From Pseudomonas sp. Bout1 (GTDB taxonomy: Bacteria; Pseudomonadota; Gammaproteobacteria; Pseudomonadales; Pseudomonadaceae): DNA of 64,000 nt. The position numbers were made by a program, and so were the translations under genes. The first letter of the stretch is position 1, and every line of letters starts with the position of its first letter. This document shows positions 7,535 to 17,063 of the stretch, piece by piece. The stretch covers positions 6,773,001 to 6,837,000 of the forward strand of contig NZ_JAVIWK010000001.1 of the NCBI RefSeq assembly GCF_034314165.1. Direction: 5' to 3'. The notes beneath the pieces are model-generated. The model did not search any database and was not told the DNA's origin. It was given only the letters and a program-made list of their open reading frames with translations.

Positions 7535-9511
7535 TCAACGAAACCGGTCAACCTCATGCCGCAAGCCTGCCGCCAGGGTTTCCAGTTCCTTGGCGGTAAT
7601 CGCCAGGTTCGACACCACCTCACGCTGTTCGCTGTTGGCCAGGGCAATGCTCTGCAGGTTGCTGCTCAACAAGGTCGCGGTGCTGCTCTGTTCCTGGGTG
7701 GCGGTGGTAATCGCGGCGAACTGCTGGCCCGCCGAGCGGCTTTGCTCATCAATCCGCGCCAGCGCCGATGCCACATCAGCATTGCGCGCCAGGCCTTCCT
7801 GCATCAGCACGTTGCCTTGCTCCATGGTGCTGATGGCGTTGCCAGTTTCCTGCTGGATACTCTGGATCATCACGGAAATCTCATCGGTAGCCTGACGGGT
7901 ACGCGAGGCAAGGTTGCGCACCTCATCGGCGACCACCGCGAACCCACGCCCCTGCTCACCGGCCCGCGCCGCCTCGATGGCGGCGTTGAGCGCCAGCAGG
8001 TTGGTCTGTTCGGCAATCGCGGTGATCACCCCGACGATCCCGCCGATTTCCTGGGAGCGCTGGCCCAGGGTGTTGATCACCGTGGCCGTGCTGTTCAGCG
8101 CAGTGGCGATGTGCTCCAGGGACGACGACGCTTCTTGCATCGAGGTGCGGCCGATCTTGGTTTGCTGGGCATTGTCCTGCGCCAGGCGCTCGGTGTTGCC
8201 CATGTTGTCGGCAATATTCAGCGAGGTGGCGCTGAACTCTTCCACCGCGCCGGCCATGCTGGTGATCTCGCCAGACTGCTGCTCCATGCCCTCATACGCG
8301 CCGCCAGACAAACCCGACAGCGCCTGGGCGCGGCTGTTGACGTCTTCAGCCGCCTTGCGAATGTGCGACACCATGGTCGACAGCGCTTCGCCCATCTGGT
8401 TGAAACTGCGGGCCAACTGGCCGATTTCGTCATGGCTGGAAACGTTCAGGCGCGCACTTAAATCACCGGCGCCCAAGGCTTCGGCCTGACGCACCAGATC
8501 GCCCAAAGGCTGCAACTTGCTGCGCAGCAACCAGACCGCCGCGCCCACCGCCAGCAGCATCGCAAGCAAGCTGCCGATCACCAGGCGAATACCCACCGAC
8601 CAGGTCACCGCGCGAATTTCGGCTTTTGGCATGCTCGCCACCACCGACCACGGGCCGCCTTCAAAGGGCACCGCAACGCTGTAGAAGTCTTCGTTTTTGT
8701 CGCTCCAGAAACGGCCATTGCCGGGTTTGGCGGCCAGGTCGAGCATCACCGGAATCGATTGATCCAGCGCCTGCACACCAGCCGGCGGCACCAGCCAATG
8801 TTTCTGTTCATCCAGCAGCGCCAGGGAACCAGTCTGGCCGATGCGGAAGCGCTTGAGGTTGTCGAACTGGGCGTTTTGCGCGTCGGTGTAATCGAAACCG
8901 ACAAACAGCACCGCGATCACTTTGCCGCTGGCATCACGCACCGGGCTGTATTGGGTCATGTAGGAGCGATCGAACAACACCGCACGGCCGACGTAACCCT
9001 GCCCGCCGAGCAGACGTTGATACGCCGGATGCTGATGATCCAGCGCCGTGCCGATGGCGCGGCTGCCGTCTTGTTTGGTCAGGGACGTGCTGACGCGAAT
9101 AAAGTCTTCGCCGCTGCGCACGAACAAGGTCGCCACGCCGCCGGACATCTGCTTGAACTCATCCACTTCAGCGAAGTTGTTGTTCAGCACTTCCTCGCCC
9201 AGGTACAGCCCTGGCGTCTGCACACCCGCCACCGTCACCGGTTGCTCTGGGCGCACACTCAAGCCGGCGCTGAAGCGCTTTTCAAACAGCCCGCTCAAAC
9301 GCTGGGTACTTTCGCGCAAGGTGCTGTGGAAGGTGTTGAGTTGGTCTGCCAGCAACCGGGCCTCGCTGGCCAGGTGCTCCTCGCGGGTGTCGAGGTTGGC
9401 GGAGTCCAGTGAACGCAGGGCGAACACCGTGCTGCCGCTGATGACGACAGCCAGTATCACGGCGAGGGCAAGGCCCAATTGGGAGGCGATCCGGGCGCGA
9501 GGTTGAGACAT
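7535..9511 (-). CDS. Methyl-accepting chemotaxis protein with Cache sensor domain
   Basis: A 658-residue chemoreceptor. A membrane anchor at about 12-32 is followed by a large periplasmic region (about 33-304) that looks like a double or fused Cache sensor domain (motif [10 protein letters not shown] near 201-210). A second membrane segment lies at about 305-330, a HAMP domain at about 330-382, and a cytoplasmic signalling domain with the conserved hairpin tip [16 protein letters not shown] at about 501-516. It reports ligand binding to CheA/CheW and so biases flagellar rotation. The ligand cannot be read from sequence. A Shine-Dalgarno-like AGGAG precedes the ATG and is partly inside a hairpin. 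It is monocistronic, flanked by a REP pair downstream. Confidence 0.92.
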   Translation of the reverse strand: MSQPRARIASQLGLALAVILAVVISGSTVFALRSLDSANLDTREEHLASEARLLADQLNTFHSTLRESTQRLSGLFEKRFSAGLSVRPEQPVTVAGVQTPGLYLGEEVLNNNFAEVDEFKQMSGGVATLFVRSGEDFIRVSTSLTKQDGSRAIGTALDHQHPAYQRLLGGQGYVGRAVLFDRSYMTQYSPVRDASGKVIAVLFVGFDYTDAQNAQFDNLKRFRIGQTGSLALLDEQKHWLVPPAGVQALDQSIPVMLDLAAKPGNGRFWSDKNEDFYSVAVPFEGGPWSVVASMPKAEIRAVTWSVGIRLVIGSLLAMLLAVGAAVWLLRSKLQPLGDLVRQAEALGAGDLSARLNVSSHDEIGQLARSFNQMGEALSTMVSHIRKAAEDVNSRAQALSGLSGGAYEGMEQQSGEITSMAGAVEEFSATSLNIADNMGNTERLAQDNAQQTKIGRTSMQEASSSLEHIATALNSTATVINTLGQRSQEIGGIVGVITAIAEQTNLLALNAAIEAARAGEQGRGFAVVADEVRNLASRTRQATDEISVMIQSIQQETGNAISTMEQGNVLMQEGLARNADVASALARIDEQSRSAGQQFAAITTATQEQSSTATLLSSNLQSIALANSEQREVVSNLAITAKELETLAAGLRHEVDRFR

Positions 9512-9518
9512 GAAGGCT

Positions 9519-9534
9519 CCTGGCCGAGGCCAGG
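9519..9534 (-). promoter_or_regulatory. Hairpin overlapping the chemoreceptor ribosome binding site
   Basis: On the minus strand CCTGGCCTCGGCCAGG forms a perfect stem just before AGCCTTCATG. The last bases of the stem supply part of the AGGAG ribosome site of the chemoreceptor gene. It could limit translation initiation. Confidence 0.4.
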
Positions 9535-9690
9535 ATCATCCTGATCTCATAGCGCTGCTCGGCATAATTCTAATAGGGGAAACGTTGTAGAACGGTAGTT
9601 CCAACAACCCTACTTCGGCGGGCAGGCTCAATACTTGAGCGATTCACAGGGGTATCACGCAAACGATTGCCCCCCCAGCGCACCCTCAGC

Positions 9691-10611
9691 TCAATCCAGG
9701 CGCTGCACCCGAGGCAATTCCATCGCCTGCACCTCACCCTGGAGGAAGTCCGCCAGCCTTCGCAGACGTTCACCACCGGGCCGGGTTTTCGGCCACACCA
9801 AATAGTAATTTTCCCCACTGGCCACAGCGGTTGGCCACGGCAGGCTAAGGCGGCCCTGGGCCACGTCTTCGGCCACCATCAACAAGTCGCCCATGGACAC
9901 GCCGTAGCCCCGGGCGGCGGCGATCATGCCCAACTCCAATGTGTCGAACACCTGGCCGCCCTTGAGCGACACCTGGGATGACAGTTCCATGCGCTCCAGC
10001 CAATAGCGCCAGTCGCGCCGGTCGGGCGTCGGGTGCAGCAATTCGGCAGTTGCCAGCCGTGCAACGTCCCAGGGGCCGTCACTCAACAGGTTGGGTGCGC
10101 CCACCGGAATCAGCAGCTCCGGGAACAGGTAGCTGGCTTCCCAGTCCGGCGGAAAATGGCCATTGCTCAACAACACCGCACAATCGAACGGCTCCTGGTT
10201 GAAGTCCACCTCGTCGACGCTCATCCAGGCGCTGGTCAGTTGCACTTCATTGCCCGGCTGCAAATGCCGGAAGCGACTGAGCCGCGCCAGCAGCCAACGC
10301 ATGGTCAGGGTGGACGGCGCCTTCATCCGCAGGATGTCGTCCTCCGTATTCAGCGTATGGCAAGCGCGCTCCAGCGCCGCAAACCCTTCACGCACGCCCG
10401 GCAACAACAGGCGCGCCGCCTCGGTGAGCTGCAAGGTGCGGCCGCTGCGCTGGAACAGGCGGCAGGCAAAATGCTCCTCCAGGGTACGAATGTGCCGGCT
10501 CACCGCACTTTGCGTGATCGACAACTCTTCCGCCGCCCGGGTGAACGAGTTGTAGCGAGACGCAGCTTCAAACGCGCGCAAGGCGTAAAGAGGAGGAAGA
10601 CGACGAGACAT
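9691..10611 (-). CDS. LysR family regulator (GcvA/TrpI-like)
   Basis: A 306-residue LysR-type regulator. The N-terminus PPLYALRAFEAASR with the winged HTH at about residues 5-64 is typical of the GcvA/TrpI subgroup; the rest is a periplasmic-binding-like effector domain. The ATG at 10611 was chosen because upstream in-frame codons lengthen the protein beyond the usual start. It is divergent from the MATE exporter 150 bases away, which it may control. In PAO1 the equivalent pair is PA5293-PA5294 (from memory). Effector unknown. Confidence 0.88.
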   Translation of the reverse strand: MSRRLPPLYALRAFEAASRYNSFTRAAEELSITQSAVSRHIRTLEEHFACRLFQRSGRTLQLTEAARLLLPGVREGFAALERACHTLNTEDDILRMKAPSTLTMRWLLARLSRFRHLQPGNEVQLTSAWMSVDEVDFNQEPFDCAVLLSNGHFPPDWEASYLFPELLIPVGAPNLLSDGPWDVARLATAELLHPTPDRRDWRYWLERMELSSQVSLKGGQVFDTLELGMIAAARGYGVSMGDLLMVAEDVAQGRLSLPWPTAVASGENYYLVWPKTRPGGERLRRLADFLQGEVQAMELPRVQRLD

Positions 10612-10763
10612 GCTGAAAGCTCCGACGGCGCAATCCTGGAACCCTACCAGAATCACTCAAGCATGAGTTTTAATCATGCGAGCCATCGGATTTATCCCTT
10701 TGTGCAATGCGCTGCGAGCGCCGAGAATCAACCCTTCCACCCTTCCCTGAATTTTTGAGCGTG

Positions 10764-12167
10764 ATGATCATGCAGCATCCGGCACGTACCGAACTCTGGG
10801 CCATTCTGCGGCTGTCAGGGCCGCTGATTGCCTCACAGTTGGCCCACATGCTGATGGTGCTGACCGACACCCTGATGATGGCCCGCCTGAGCCCCGAGGC
10901 CCTGGCCGGCGGCGGCCTGGGTGCAGCGAGCTATTCGTTCGTGTCGATTTTCTGCATCGGCGTGATCGCGGCCGTGGGCACATTGGTAGCTATCCGCCAG
11001 GGTGCGGGCGACATCGAAGGCGCTACCCGGCTGACCCAGGCCGGGCTGTGGCTGGCCTGGTTGATGGCGCTGGTGGCCGGCCTGCTGTTGTGGAACCTCA
11101 AGCCGGTGTTGCTGATGTTCGGCCAGACCGAAACCAACGTCGCGTCCGCCGGGCAGTTCCTGACCATCCTACCGTTCGCCCTGCCCGGCTACCTGACGTT
11201 CATGGCTTTGCGCGGCTTCACCAGTGCAATCGGCAAGGCTACGCCGGTAATGGTCATCAGCCTGTGCGGCACGGTGATCAACTACCTGCTCAACCACGCC
11301 TTGATCGAAGGCATGTTCGGGCTGCCGAAACTCGGGCTGGTGGGCATTGGCCTGGTCACAGCCATTGTCGCCAACTGCATGGCCCTGGCGTTGATGTGGT
11401 ACATCAAATACAACCGCGCCTACGACGCGTACCCGCTGCGTAAAGGCCTGCTGCGGCCCAACCTGCATTACCTGCGGGAACTGTGGCGCCTGGGCCTGCC
11501 GATTGGCGGCACCTACGCGGTGGAGGTCGGGCTGTTTGCGTTCGCGGCGCTGTGCATGGGCACCATGGGCAGCACGCAATTGGCTGCGCACCAGATTGCC
11601 CTGCAGATTGTGTCGGTGGCGTTCATGGTGCCGGCGGGCATGTCCTACGCGATCACCATGCGCATCGGCCAGCATTTCGGTGCCGGCAACCTGTTGCAAG
11701 CGCGCCTGGCCGGGCGGGTTGGCATCGGCTTTGGCGGGCTGGTGATGCTGGGCTTTGCCGCGGTGCTGTGGTTGTTCTCGCATCAACTGATCAGCTTGTT
11801 CCTCGACCAGCATGACCCGGCGTTTCGCGATGTGATCAACCTGGCGGTCAGCCTGCTGGCGGTGGCTGCGTGGTTTGAGCTGTTCGACGGCGTGCAGACC
11901 ATCGCCATGGGCTGCATTCGCGGGCTCAAGGATGCCAAGACCACATTTTTGGTCGGGTTGGGTTGCTACTGGCTGATCGGCGCACCGGCCGCGTGGCTGA
12001 TGGCGTTTAACCTCAGCGGCGGGCCAACCGGCGTGTGGTGGGGCCTGGCCCTGGGCCTGGCATGCGCGGCAGTGAGCCTGACCTGGGCGTTTGAACGCAA
12101 GATGAAGCGGATGATTCGCCAGGAGCCTGAAACCCAACGTGGGTTTCAAGCCGCACAGCCTGAGTAA
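10764..12167 (+). CDS. MATE family efflux transporter (NorM type)
   Basis: A 467-residue protein with about 12 hydrophobic segments in two related halves, as in NorM-like exporters that expel cationic compounds in exchange for Na+ or H+. Residues such as LSGPLIASQLAHMLM at the start of half one and LGLPIGGTYAVEVGLF at the start of half two are characteristic. The start is ambiguous between ATG 10764 and ATG 10770; both lack a strong ribosome site. A divergent LysR gene lies upstream and a REP composite follows. Substrate cannot be assigned; it is not obviously PmpM. Confidence 0.88.
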   Translation: MIMQHPARTELWAILRLSGPLIASQLAHMLMVLTDTLMMARLSPEALAGGGLGAASYSFVSIFCIGVIAAVGTLVAIRQGAGDIEGATRLTQAGLWLAWLMALVAGLLLWNLKPVLLMFGQTETNVASAGQFLTILPFALPGYLTFMALRGFTSAIGKATPVMVISLCGTVINYLLNHALIEGMFGLPKLGLVGIGLVTAIVANCMALALMWYIKYNRAYDAYPLRKGLLRPNLHYLRELWRLGLPIGGTYAVEVGLFAFAALCMGTMGSTQLAAHQIALQIVSVAFMVPAGMSYAITMRIGQHFGAGNLLQARLAGRVGIGFGGLVMLGFAAVLWLFSHQLISLFLDQHDPAFRDVINLAVSLLAVAAWFELFDGVQTIAMGCIRGLKDAKTTFLVGLGCYWLIGAPAAWLMAFNLSGGPTGVWWGLALGLACAAVSLTWAFERKMKRMIRQEPETQRGFQAAQPE

Positions 12168-12201
12168 CGACTGTACTCGGTCAGTGTAGGAGTTGGCTTA
12201 T

Positions 12202-12305
12202 GTGGGAGCCGGGCTTGCCCGCGATGCAGGCACCTCGGTAGGTCAGACACACCGCGGTGATACTATCGCAGGCAAGCCAGCTCCCACAAAAGCGGGCTCC
12301 CACAG
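12202..12305. repeat. REP composite
   Basis: GTGGGAGCCGGGCTTGCCCG at 12202 and an inverted copy TATCGCAGGCAAGCCAGCTC at about 12264 with an extra AGCGGGCTCCCAC tail. The inner spacer begins GATGCAGGCACCTCGGTA, as in the composite at 16944. It lies between the convergent MATE and GGDEF-EAL genes. Confidence 0.85.
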
Positions 12306-12324
12306 TTTGATCGGGTTTACACAG

Positions 12325-13995
12325 TCAGATCACGCCGCCCACCAACTCCTGGCTGTCACCAAACGTCAGGTATTCCACCAGTTCGGCCAACGGCAACGGC
12401 TTGCTGATCAGGTAGCCCTGGGCCTGATCACAGCCGAACAGCCGCAACAACGCCAGTTGCTCTGCGGTTTCCACGCCCTCAGCCACTACCTCCAAGTTCA
12501 GGTTGTGGGCCAGGTTGATCATGGCGTGGACCAACTTGCGGTTTTCTTCACGCTCTTCCATGCCACCAACAAAGCTCTTGTCGATCTTCAGCAAGGCAAT
12601 CGGCAGGCTGTTCAGGTGCACGAACGACGAGAAGCCGGTGCCGAAGTCATCCAGGGAAAAGCGCACGCCCAGCCGACCGAGGGCGTCCATGGTCTGCTTG
12701 ACCAGGTCGCTGCGGCGCATCACGGCGGTTTCCGTCAGTTCAAACTCCAGCCACTGGGCTTCCACGCCGCGCTCGGCAATCAGCCGGCTGAGGGTGCTGA
12801 GTAATTGGCTGTCCTGGAACTGGCGGAACGACAGGTTGACCGCCATGTGCAACGGCGCAATCCCGCGCGCGCGCAGGTCCTGCATGTCGCGCAGGGCCCG
12901 GGAGATCACCCAGTAGCCCAGCGGCACGATCAAGCCGCTCTGCTCGGCCAGTGGCACGAATTCACTCGGAGGCAACAGGCCGCGCTCACCGTGGCGCCAA
13001 CGCACCAGCGCTTCGAGGCCGACGATATGCCCATCGTCCAGGTCCAGCCGGGGCTGGTAATGCAGTTCCAGTTCGTCACGGCGCAAGGCCCGGCGCAGTT
13101 CGCTTTCAAGGTCGGCGAGGCTGCGGGCATTGCGGTTGATGCGTTCGTTGAAGATATGAAAGGTGCAGCCCTGGGTGCTCTTGGCTTGCTGCATGGCGAT
13201 GTGGGCGTGCCACATCAGCGGGTCGGCGCCAGCCTTGGCGCGGGCATGGGCCACGCCGAGGCTGCAACCGATCAGCAGGCTTTCGCCATCCACCCAATAC
13301 GGTTCGGCCATCGCCTCGACGATGCGCTCGGCCATCCATTCGGCGCGCTGGGGCGCACGGCGGGTATCGATCAGCAGGGCGAATTCATCGCTGCCCAGGC
13401 GTGCCAGTTGATCGCCGGCTTCCAATTGGCTCTTGAGCCGCGACACCACTTGCAGGATCAGCCGGTCGCCAGCCTGGTGGCCGAGGGCGTCGTTGGCATG
13501 GCGGAAGTTGTCCAGGTCGAGGTGACCGAGGGCCACGCCACGGCCTTCGTTTTCCGCCAGGCGGGCGGTCAACAGGGTCTGGAAACCCTGACGGTTGGCG
13601 ATGCCGGTCAGCGGGTCTTGCTCGGCCAGGCGTTGCAGGGTGTTTTCCAACACACCGCGCTCACGCACATGCCGCAGACAGCGGCGCAATGTATCCGCAT
13701 CCAATACATTCAGGATCAGCCAGTCGCTGACGCCCAGGGGAGAAACCAACGGTTCCTCTTCCAACAGCAATACGGTGGGCAAGCTGCAACGACCGGGGCC
13801 GGGCTGAAGGTTGGCTGTGGTCAACAACACCGCACTGTGATTGTCATCGAACAGATTGCTCACAGACTCCCAGTTTGGTGCGCTGATCAGCACAGCACCG
13901 TCGCCCATCGGCGCCAGGCACTCGCGCAATAACGCTGCCCACGCCGGCGTATCGGCCAGTAGCAGCAAACGCAAGGGTTCGACAGGCGTAGACAA
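12325..13995 (-). CDS. proE: GGDEF-EAL cyclic-di-GMP protein, probably phosphodiesterase (ProE-like)
   Basis: A 556-residue protein. Residues 1-115 look like a degenerate receiver-like domain, 120-285 a GGDEF domain and 300-550 an EAL domain. The cyclase signature reads GSDEF (201-205), preceded by LARL, a change from GGDEF. The EAL motif at 328-330 (EALVRW) and DDFGTG at 449-454 are intact, so phosphodiesterase activity is likely and cyclase activity doubtful. Position next to rep matches PAO1 PA5295, described as the phosphodiesterase ProE (from memory). It would lower cyclic-di-GMP and favour motility over biofilm. Convergent with the MATE gene, divergent from rep. Confidence 0.85.
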   Translation of the reverse strand: MSTPVEPLRLLLLADTPAWAALLRECLAPMGDGAVLISAPNWESVSNLFDDNHSAVLLTTANLQPGPGRCSLPTVLLLEEEPLVSPLGVSDWLILNVLDADTLRRCLRHVRERGVLENTLQRLAEQDPLTGIANRQGFQTLLTARLAENEGRGVALGHLDLDNFRHANDALGHQAGDRLILQVVSRLKSQLEAGDQLARLGSDEFALLIDTRRAPQRAEWMAERIVEAMAEPYWVDGESLLIGCSLGVAHARAKAGADPLMWHAHIAMQQAKSTQGCTFHIFNERINRNARSLADLESELRRALRRDELELHYQPRLDLDDGHIVGLEALVRWRHGERGLLPPSEFVPLAEQSGLIVPLGYWVISRALRDMQDLRARGIAPLHMAVNLSFRQFQDSQLLSTLSRLIAERGVEAQWLEFELTETAVMRRSDLVKQTMDALGRLGVRFSLDDFGTGFSSFVHLNSLPIALLKIDKSFVGGMEEREENRKLVHAMINLAHNLNLEVVAEGVETAEQLALLRLFGCDQAQGYLISKPLPLAELVEYLTFGDSQELVGGVI

Positions 13996-14262
13996 GCTAG
14001 CTCCCTAGACTCTGCAAAATTTCGTTGGCGGCGGGCATTATGACGTGCGGCCAGATAATGACCAATGATATGGGTTATCAAATACGCACTGTGCGGCTCT
14101 AGAGCGAACAATAGTCCTAAATACCCTGTACATCCTGCGGCAAAGTAACAAAACCGGCAAATTTAGATCGAGTGGTACGTCACACTGTCGTTCAGAGGCA
14201 GCAGAATCTTGCCAGCCTGTTAAAATGCCCGCCCTTTTGATCAATGACTTCCAAAATTTCGT

Positions 14263-16272
14263 ATGTCCCGACTCAATCCCCGGCAGCAAGAAGCCGTGAA
14301 CTACGTCGGCGGCCCTCTATTGGTGCTCGCCGGTGCCGGTTCCGGCAAGACCAGCGTGATCACCCGCAAGATCGCGCACCTGATCCAGAGCTGTGGCATC
14401 CGCGCCCAGTACATCGTCGCCATGACCTTTACCAACAAGGCGGCGCGGGAAATGAAAGAGCGTGTCGGCACCCTGCTCAAGGGTGGCGAAGGCCGTGGCC
14501 TCACCGTGTGTACCTTCCACAACCTGGGGCTGAACATCATCCGCAAGGAGCATGTGCGGCTGGGCTACAAGCCGGGCTTCTCGATCTTTGACGAGACAGA
14601 CGTCAAGGCCTTGATGACCGACATCATGCAAAAGGAATACGCGGGCGACGACGGCGTCGACGAGATCAAGAACATGATCGGCTCGTGGAAAAACGACCTG
14701 ATCCTGCCCGCCGAAGCCCTGGAAGCCGCACGCAACCCCAAGGAACAGACTGCCGCCATCGTCTACACCCACTACCAGCGCACGCTCAAGGCGTTCAACG
14801 CGGTGGACTTCGACGACCTGATCCTGCTGCCGGTAAAGCTGTTCCAGGAACACGCCGACATCCTCGAAAAGTGGCAGAACAAAGTCCGCTACCTGCTGGT
14901 GGACGAATACCAGGACACCAACGCCAGCCAATACCTGCTGGTGAAGCTGTTGATCGGCACGCGCAACCAGTTCACCGTCGTGGGCGACGACGACCAGTCG
15001 ATCTACGCCTGGCGCGGCGCCCGCCCGGAAAACCTGATGCTGCTCAAGGACGATTACCCGTCCCTGAAAGTGGTGATGCTGGAGCAGAACTACCGCTCCA
15101 CCAGCCGCATCCTGCGTTGCGCCAACGTGCTGATCTCCAACAACCCCCACGAGTTTGAAAAACAGCTGTGGAGCGAGATGGGCCACGGCGACGAGATCCG
15201 CGTGATCCGCTGCCGCAACGAAGACGCCGAAGCCGAACGCGTGGCCGTCGAACTGCTGACCCTGCACCTGCGCACCGACCGGCCCTACAGCGACTTTGCG
15301 ATTTTGTACCGCGGCAACTACCAGGCCAAGCTGATCGAGCTGAAGCTGCAGCACCACCAGATTCCGTATCGCCTGTCGGGCGGCAACAGCTTTTTCGGAC
15401 GCCAGGAAGTGAAAGACCTGATGGCCTACTTCCGGTTGATCGTGAACCCGGATGACGACAACGCCTTCCTGCGGGTGATCAACGTCCCACGCCGGGAAAT
15501 CGGTTCGACTACCTTGGAAAAGCTCGGTAACTACGCCACCGAACGCAAGATCTCGATGTACGCCGCCACCGATGAAATCGGCCTGGGCGAGCACCTCGAT
15601 ACCCGCTTCACCGATCGCCTGGCGCGCTTCAAACGCTTCATGGACAAGGTGCGCGAGCAGTGTTCCGGCGAAGACCCGATCAGCGCCTTGCGCAGCATGG
15701 TCATGGACATCGACTACGAGAACTGGCTGCGCACCAACAGCTCCAGCGACAAGGCTGCCGATTACCGCATGGGCAACGTGTGGTTCCTGATCGAGGCGTT
15801 GAAAAACACCCTGGAGAAGGACGAAGAAGGCGAGATGACCGTCGAAGACGCCATCGGCAAGCTGGTGTTGCGCGACATGCTTGAACGCCAGCAGGAAGAA
15901 GAAGACGGCGCCGAAGGCGTGCAGATGATGACCTTGCATGCGTCCAAGGGTTTGGAATTCCCCTACGTGTTCATCATGGGCATGGAAGAAGAAATCCTGC
16001 CGCACCGCTCCAGCATCGAAGCCGACACCATCGAGGAAGAACGGCGCCTGGCCTACGTGGGCATTACCCGCGCGCGTCAGACGTTGGCCTTTACCTTTGC
16101 CGCCAAGCGCAAGCAGTACGGCGAGATCATCGATTGTGCCCCGAGCCGGTTCCTCGACGAACTGCCGCCGGACGACCTGGCGTGGGAAGGCAACGACGAC
16201 ACACCGACCGAAGTCAAAGCCGTTCGCGGCAACACCGCCCTGGCGGATATACGCGCGATGTTAAAGCGCTAG
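14263..16272 (+). CDS. rep: ATP-dependent DNA helicase Rep
   Basis: A 669-residue superfamily 1A 3'-5' helicase. Motif I GAGSGKT lies at about residues 24-30, motif II DEYQDTN at about 214-220, GDDDQSIYAWRGA follows, and motif VI is VGITRARQTLAF near the end. It starts MSRLNPRQQEAV, as in Rep rather than UvrD. It helps replication forks pass bound proteins and restart. The 267 bases upstream, shared with the divergent GGDEF-EAL gene, must hold its promoter. Length matches Rep from other pseudomonads. Confidence 0.96.
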   Translation: MSRLNPRQQEAVNYVGGPLLVLAGAGSGKTSVITRKIAHLIQSCGIRAQYIVAMTFTNKAAREMKERVGTLLKGGEGRGLTVCTFHNLGLNIIRKEHVRLGYKPGFSIFDETDVKALMTDIMQKEYAGDDGVDEIKNMIGSWKNDLILPAEALEAARNPKEQTAAIVYTHYQRTLKAFNAVDFDDLILLPVKLFQEHADILEKWQNKVRYLLVDEYQDTNASQYLLVKLLIGTRNQFTVVGDDDQSIYAWRGARPENLMLLKDDYPSLKVVMLEQNYRSTSRILRCANVLISNNPHEFEKQLWSEMGHGDEIRVIRCRNEDAEAERVAVELLTLHLRTDRPYSDFAILYRGNYQAKLIELKLQHHQIPYRLSGGNSFFGRQEVKDLMAYFRLIVNPDDDNAFLRVINVPRREIGSTTLEKLGNYATERKISMYAATDEIGLGEHLDTRFTDRLARFKRFMDKVREQCSGEDPISALRSMVMDIDYENWLRTNSSSDKAADYRMGNVWFLIEALKNTLEKDEEGEMTVEDAIGKLVLRDMLERQQEEEDGAEGVQMMTLHASKGLEFPYVFIMGMEEEILPHRSSIEADTIEEERRLAYVGITRARQTLAFTFAAKRKQYGEIIDCAPSRFLDELPPDDLAWEGNDDTPTEVKAVRGNTALADIRAMLKR

Positions 16273-16902
<630 letters not shown>

Positions 16903-16943
16903 TCGATAACGCCTCAAATGTTGGGGTGAACACAATTCAAAAT

Positions 16944-17045
16944 GTGGGAGCTGGCTTGCCTGCGATGCAGGCACCTCGGTACTTCATTCATACCGAGTTG
17001 ATGCTATCGCAGGCAAGCCAGCTCCCACAAAAGCTGGCTCCCACA
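16944..17045. repeat. REP composite
   Basis: GTGGGAGCTGGCTTGCCTGC at 16944, spacer GATGCAGGCACCTCGGTA, then an inverted copy from about 17004 and an extra AGCTGGCTCCCAC tail. The structure matches the composite at 12202. It lies between the convergent xpt and acetyl-CoA hydrolase genes. Confidence 0.87.
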
Positions 17046-17063
17046 TTTGATTTGTGGTGTTTG

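Noticed and set aside
7311-7895. 194-codon frame across the REP pair and chemoreceptor end
   Set aside because: It spans non-coding repeats and the antisense of the chemoreceptor signalling domain.
14317-16005. Long antisense frame opposite rep (562 codons)
   Set aside because: Shadow of a high-GC gene; composition rich in H, Q, V and A with no domain, and the sense strand has all Rep motifs.
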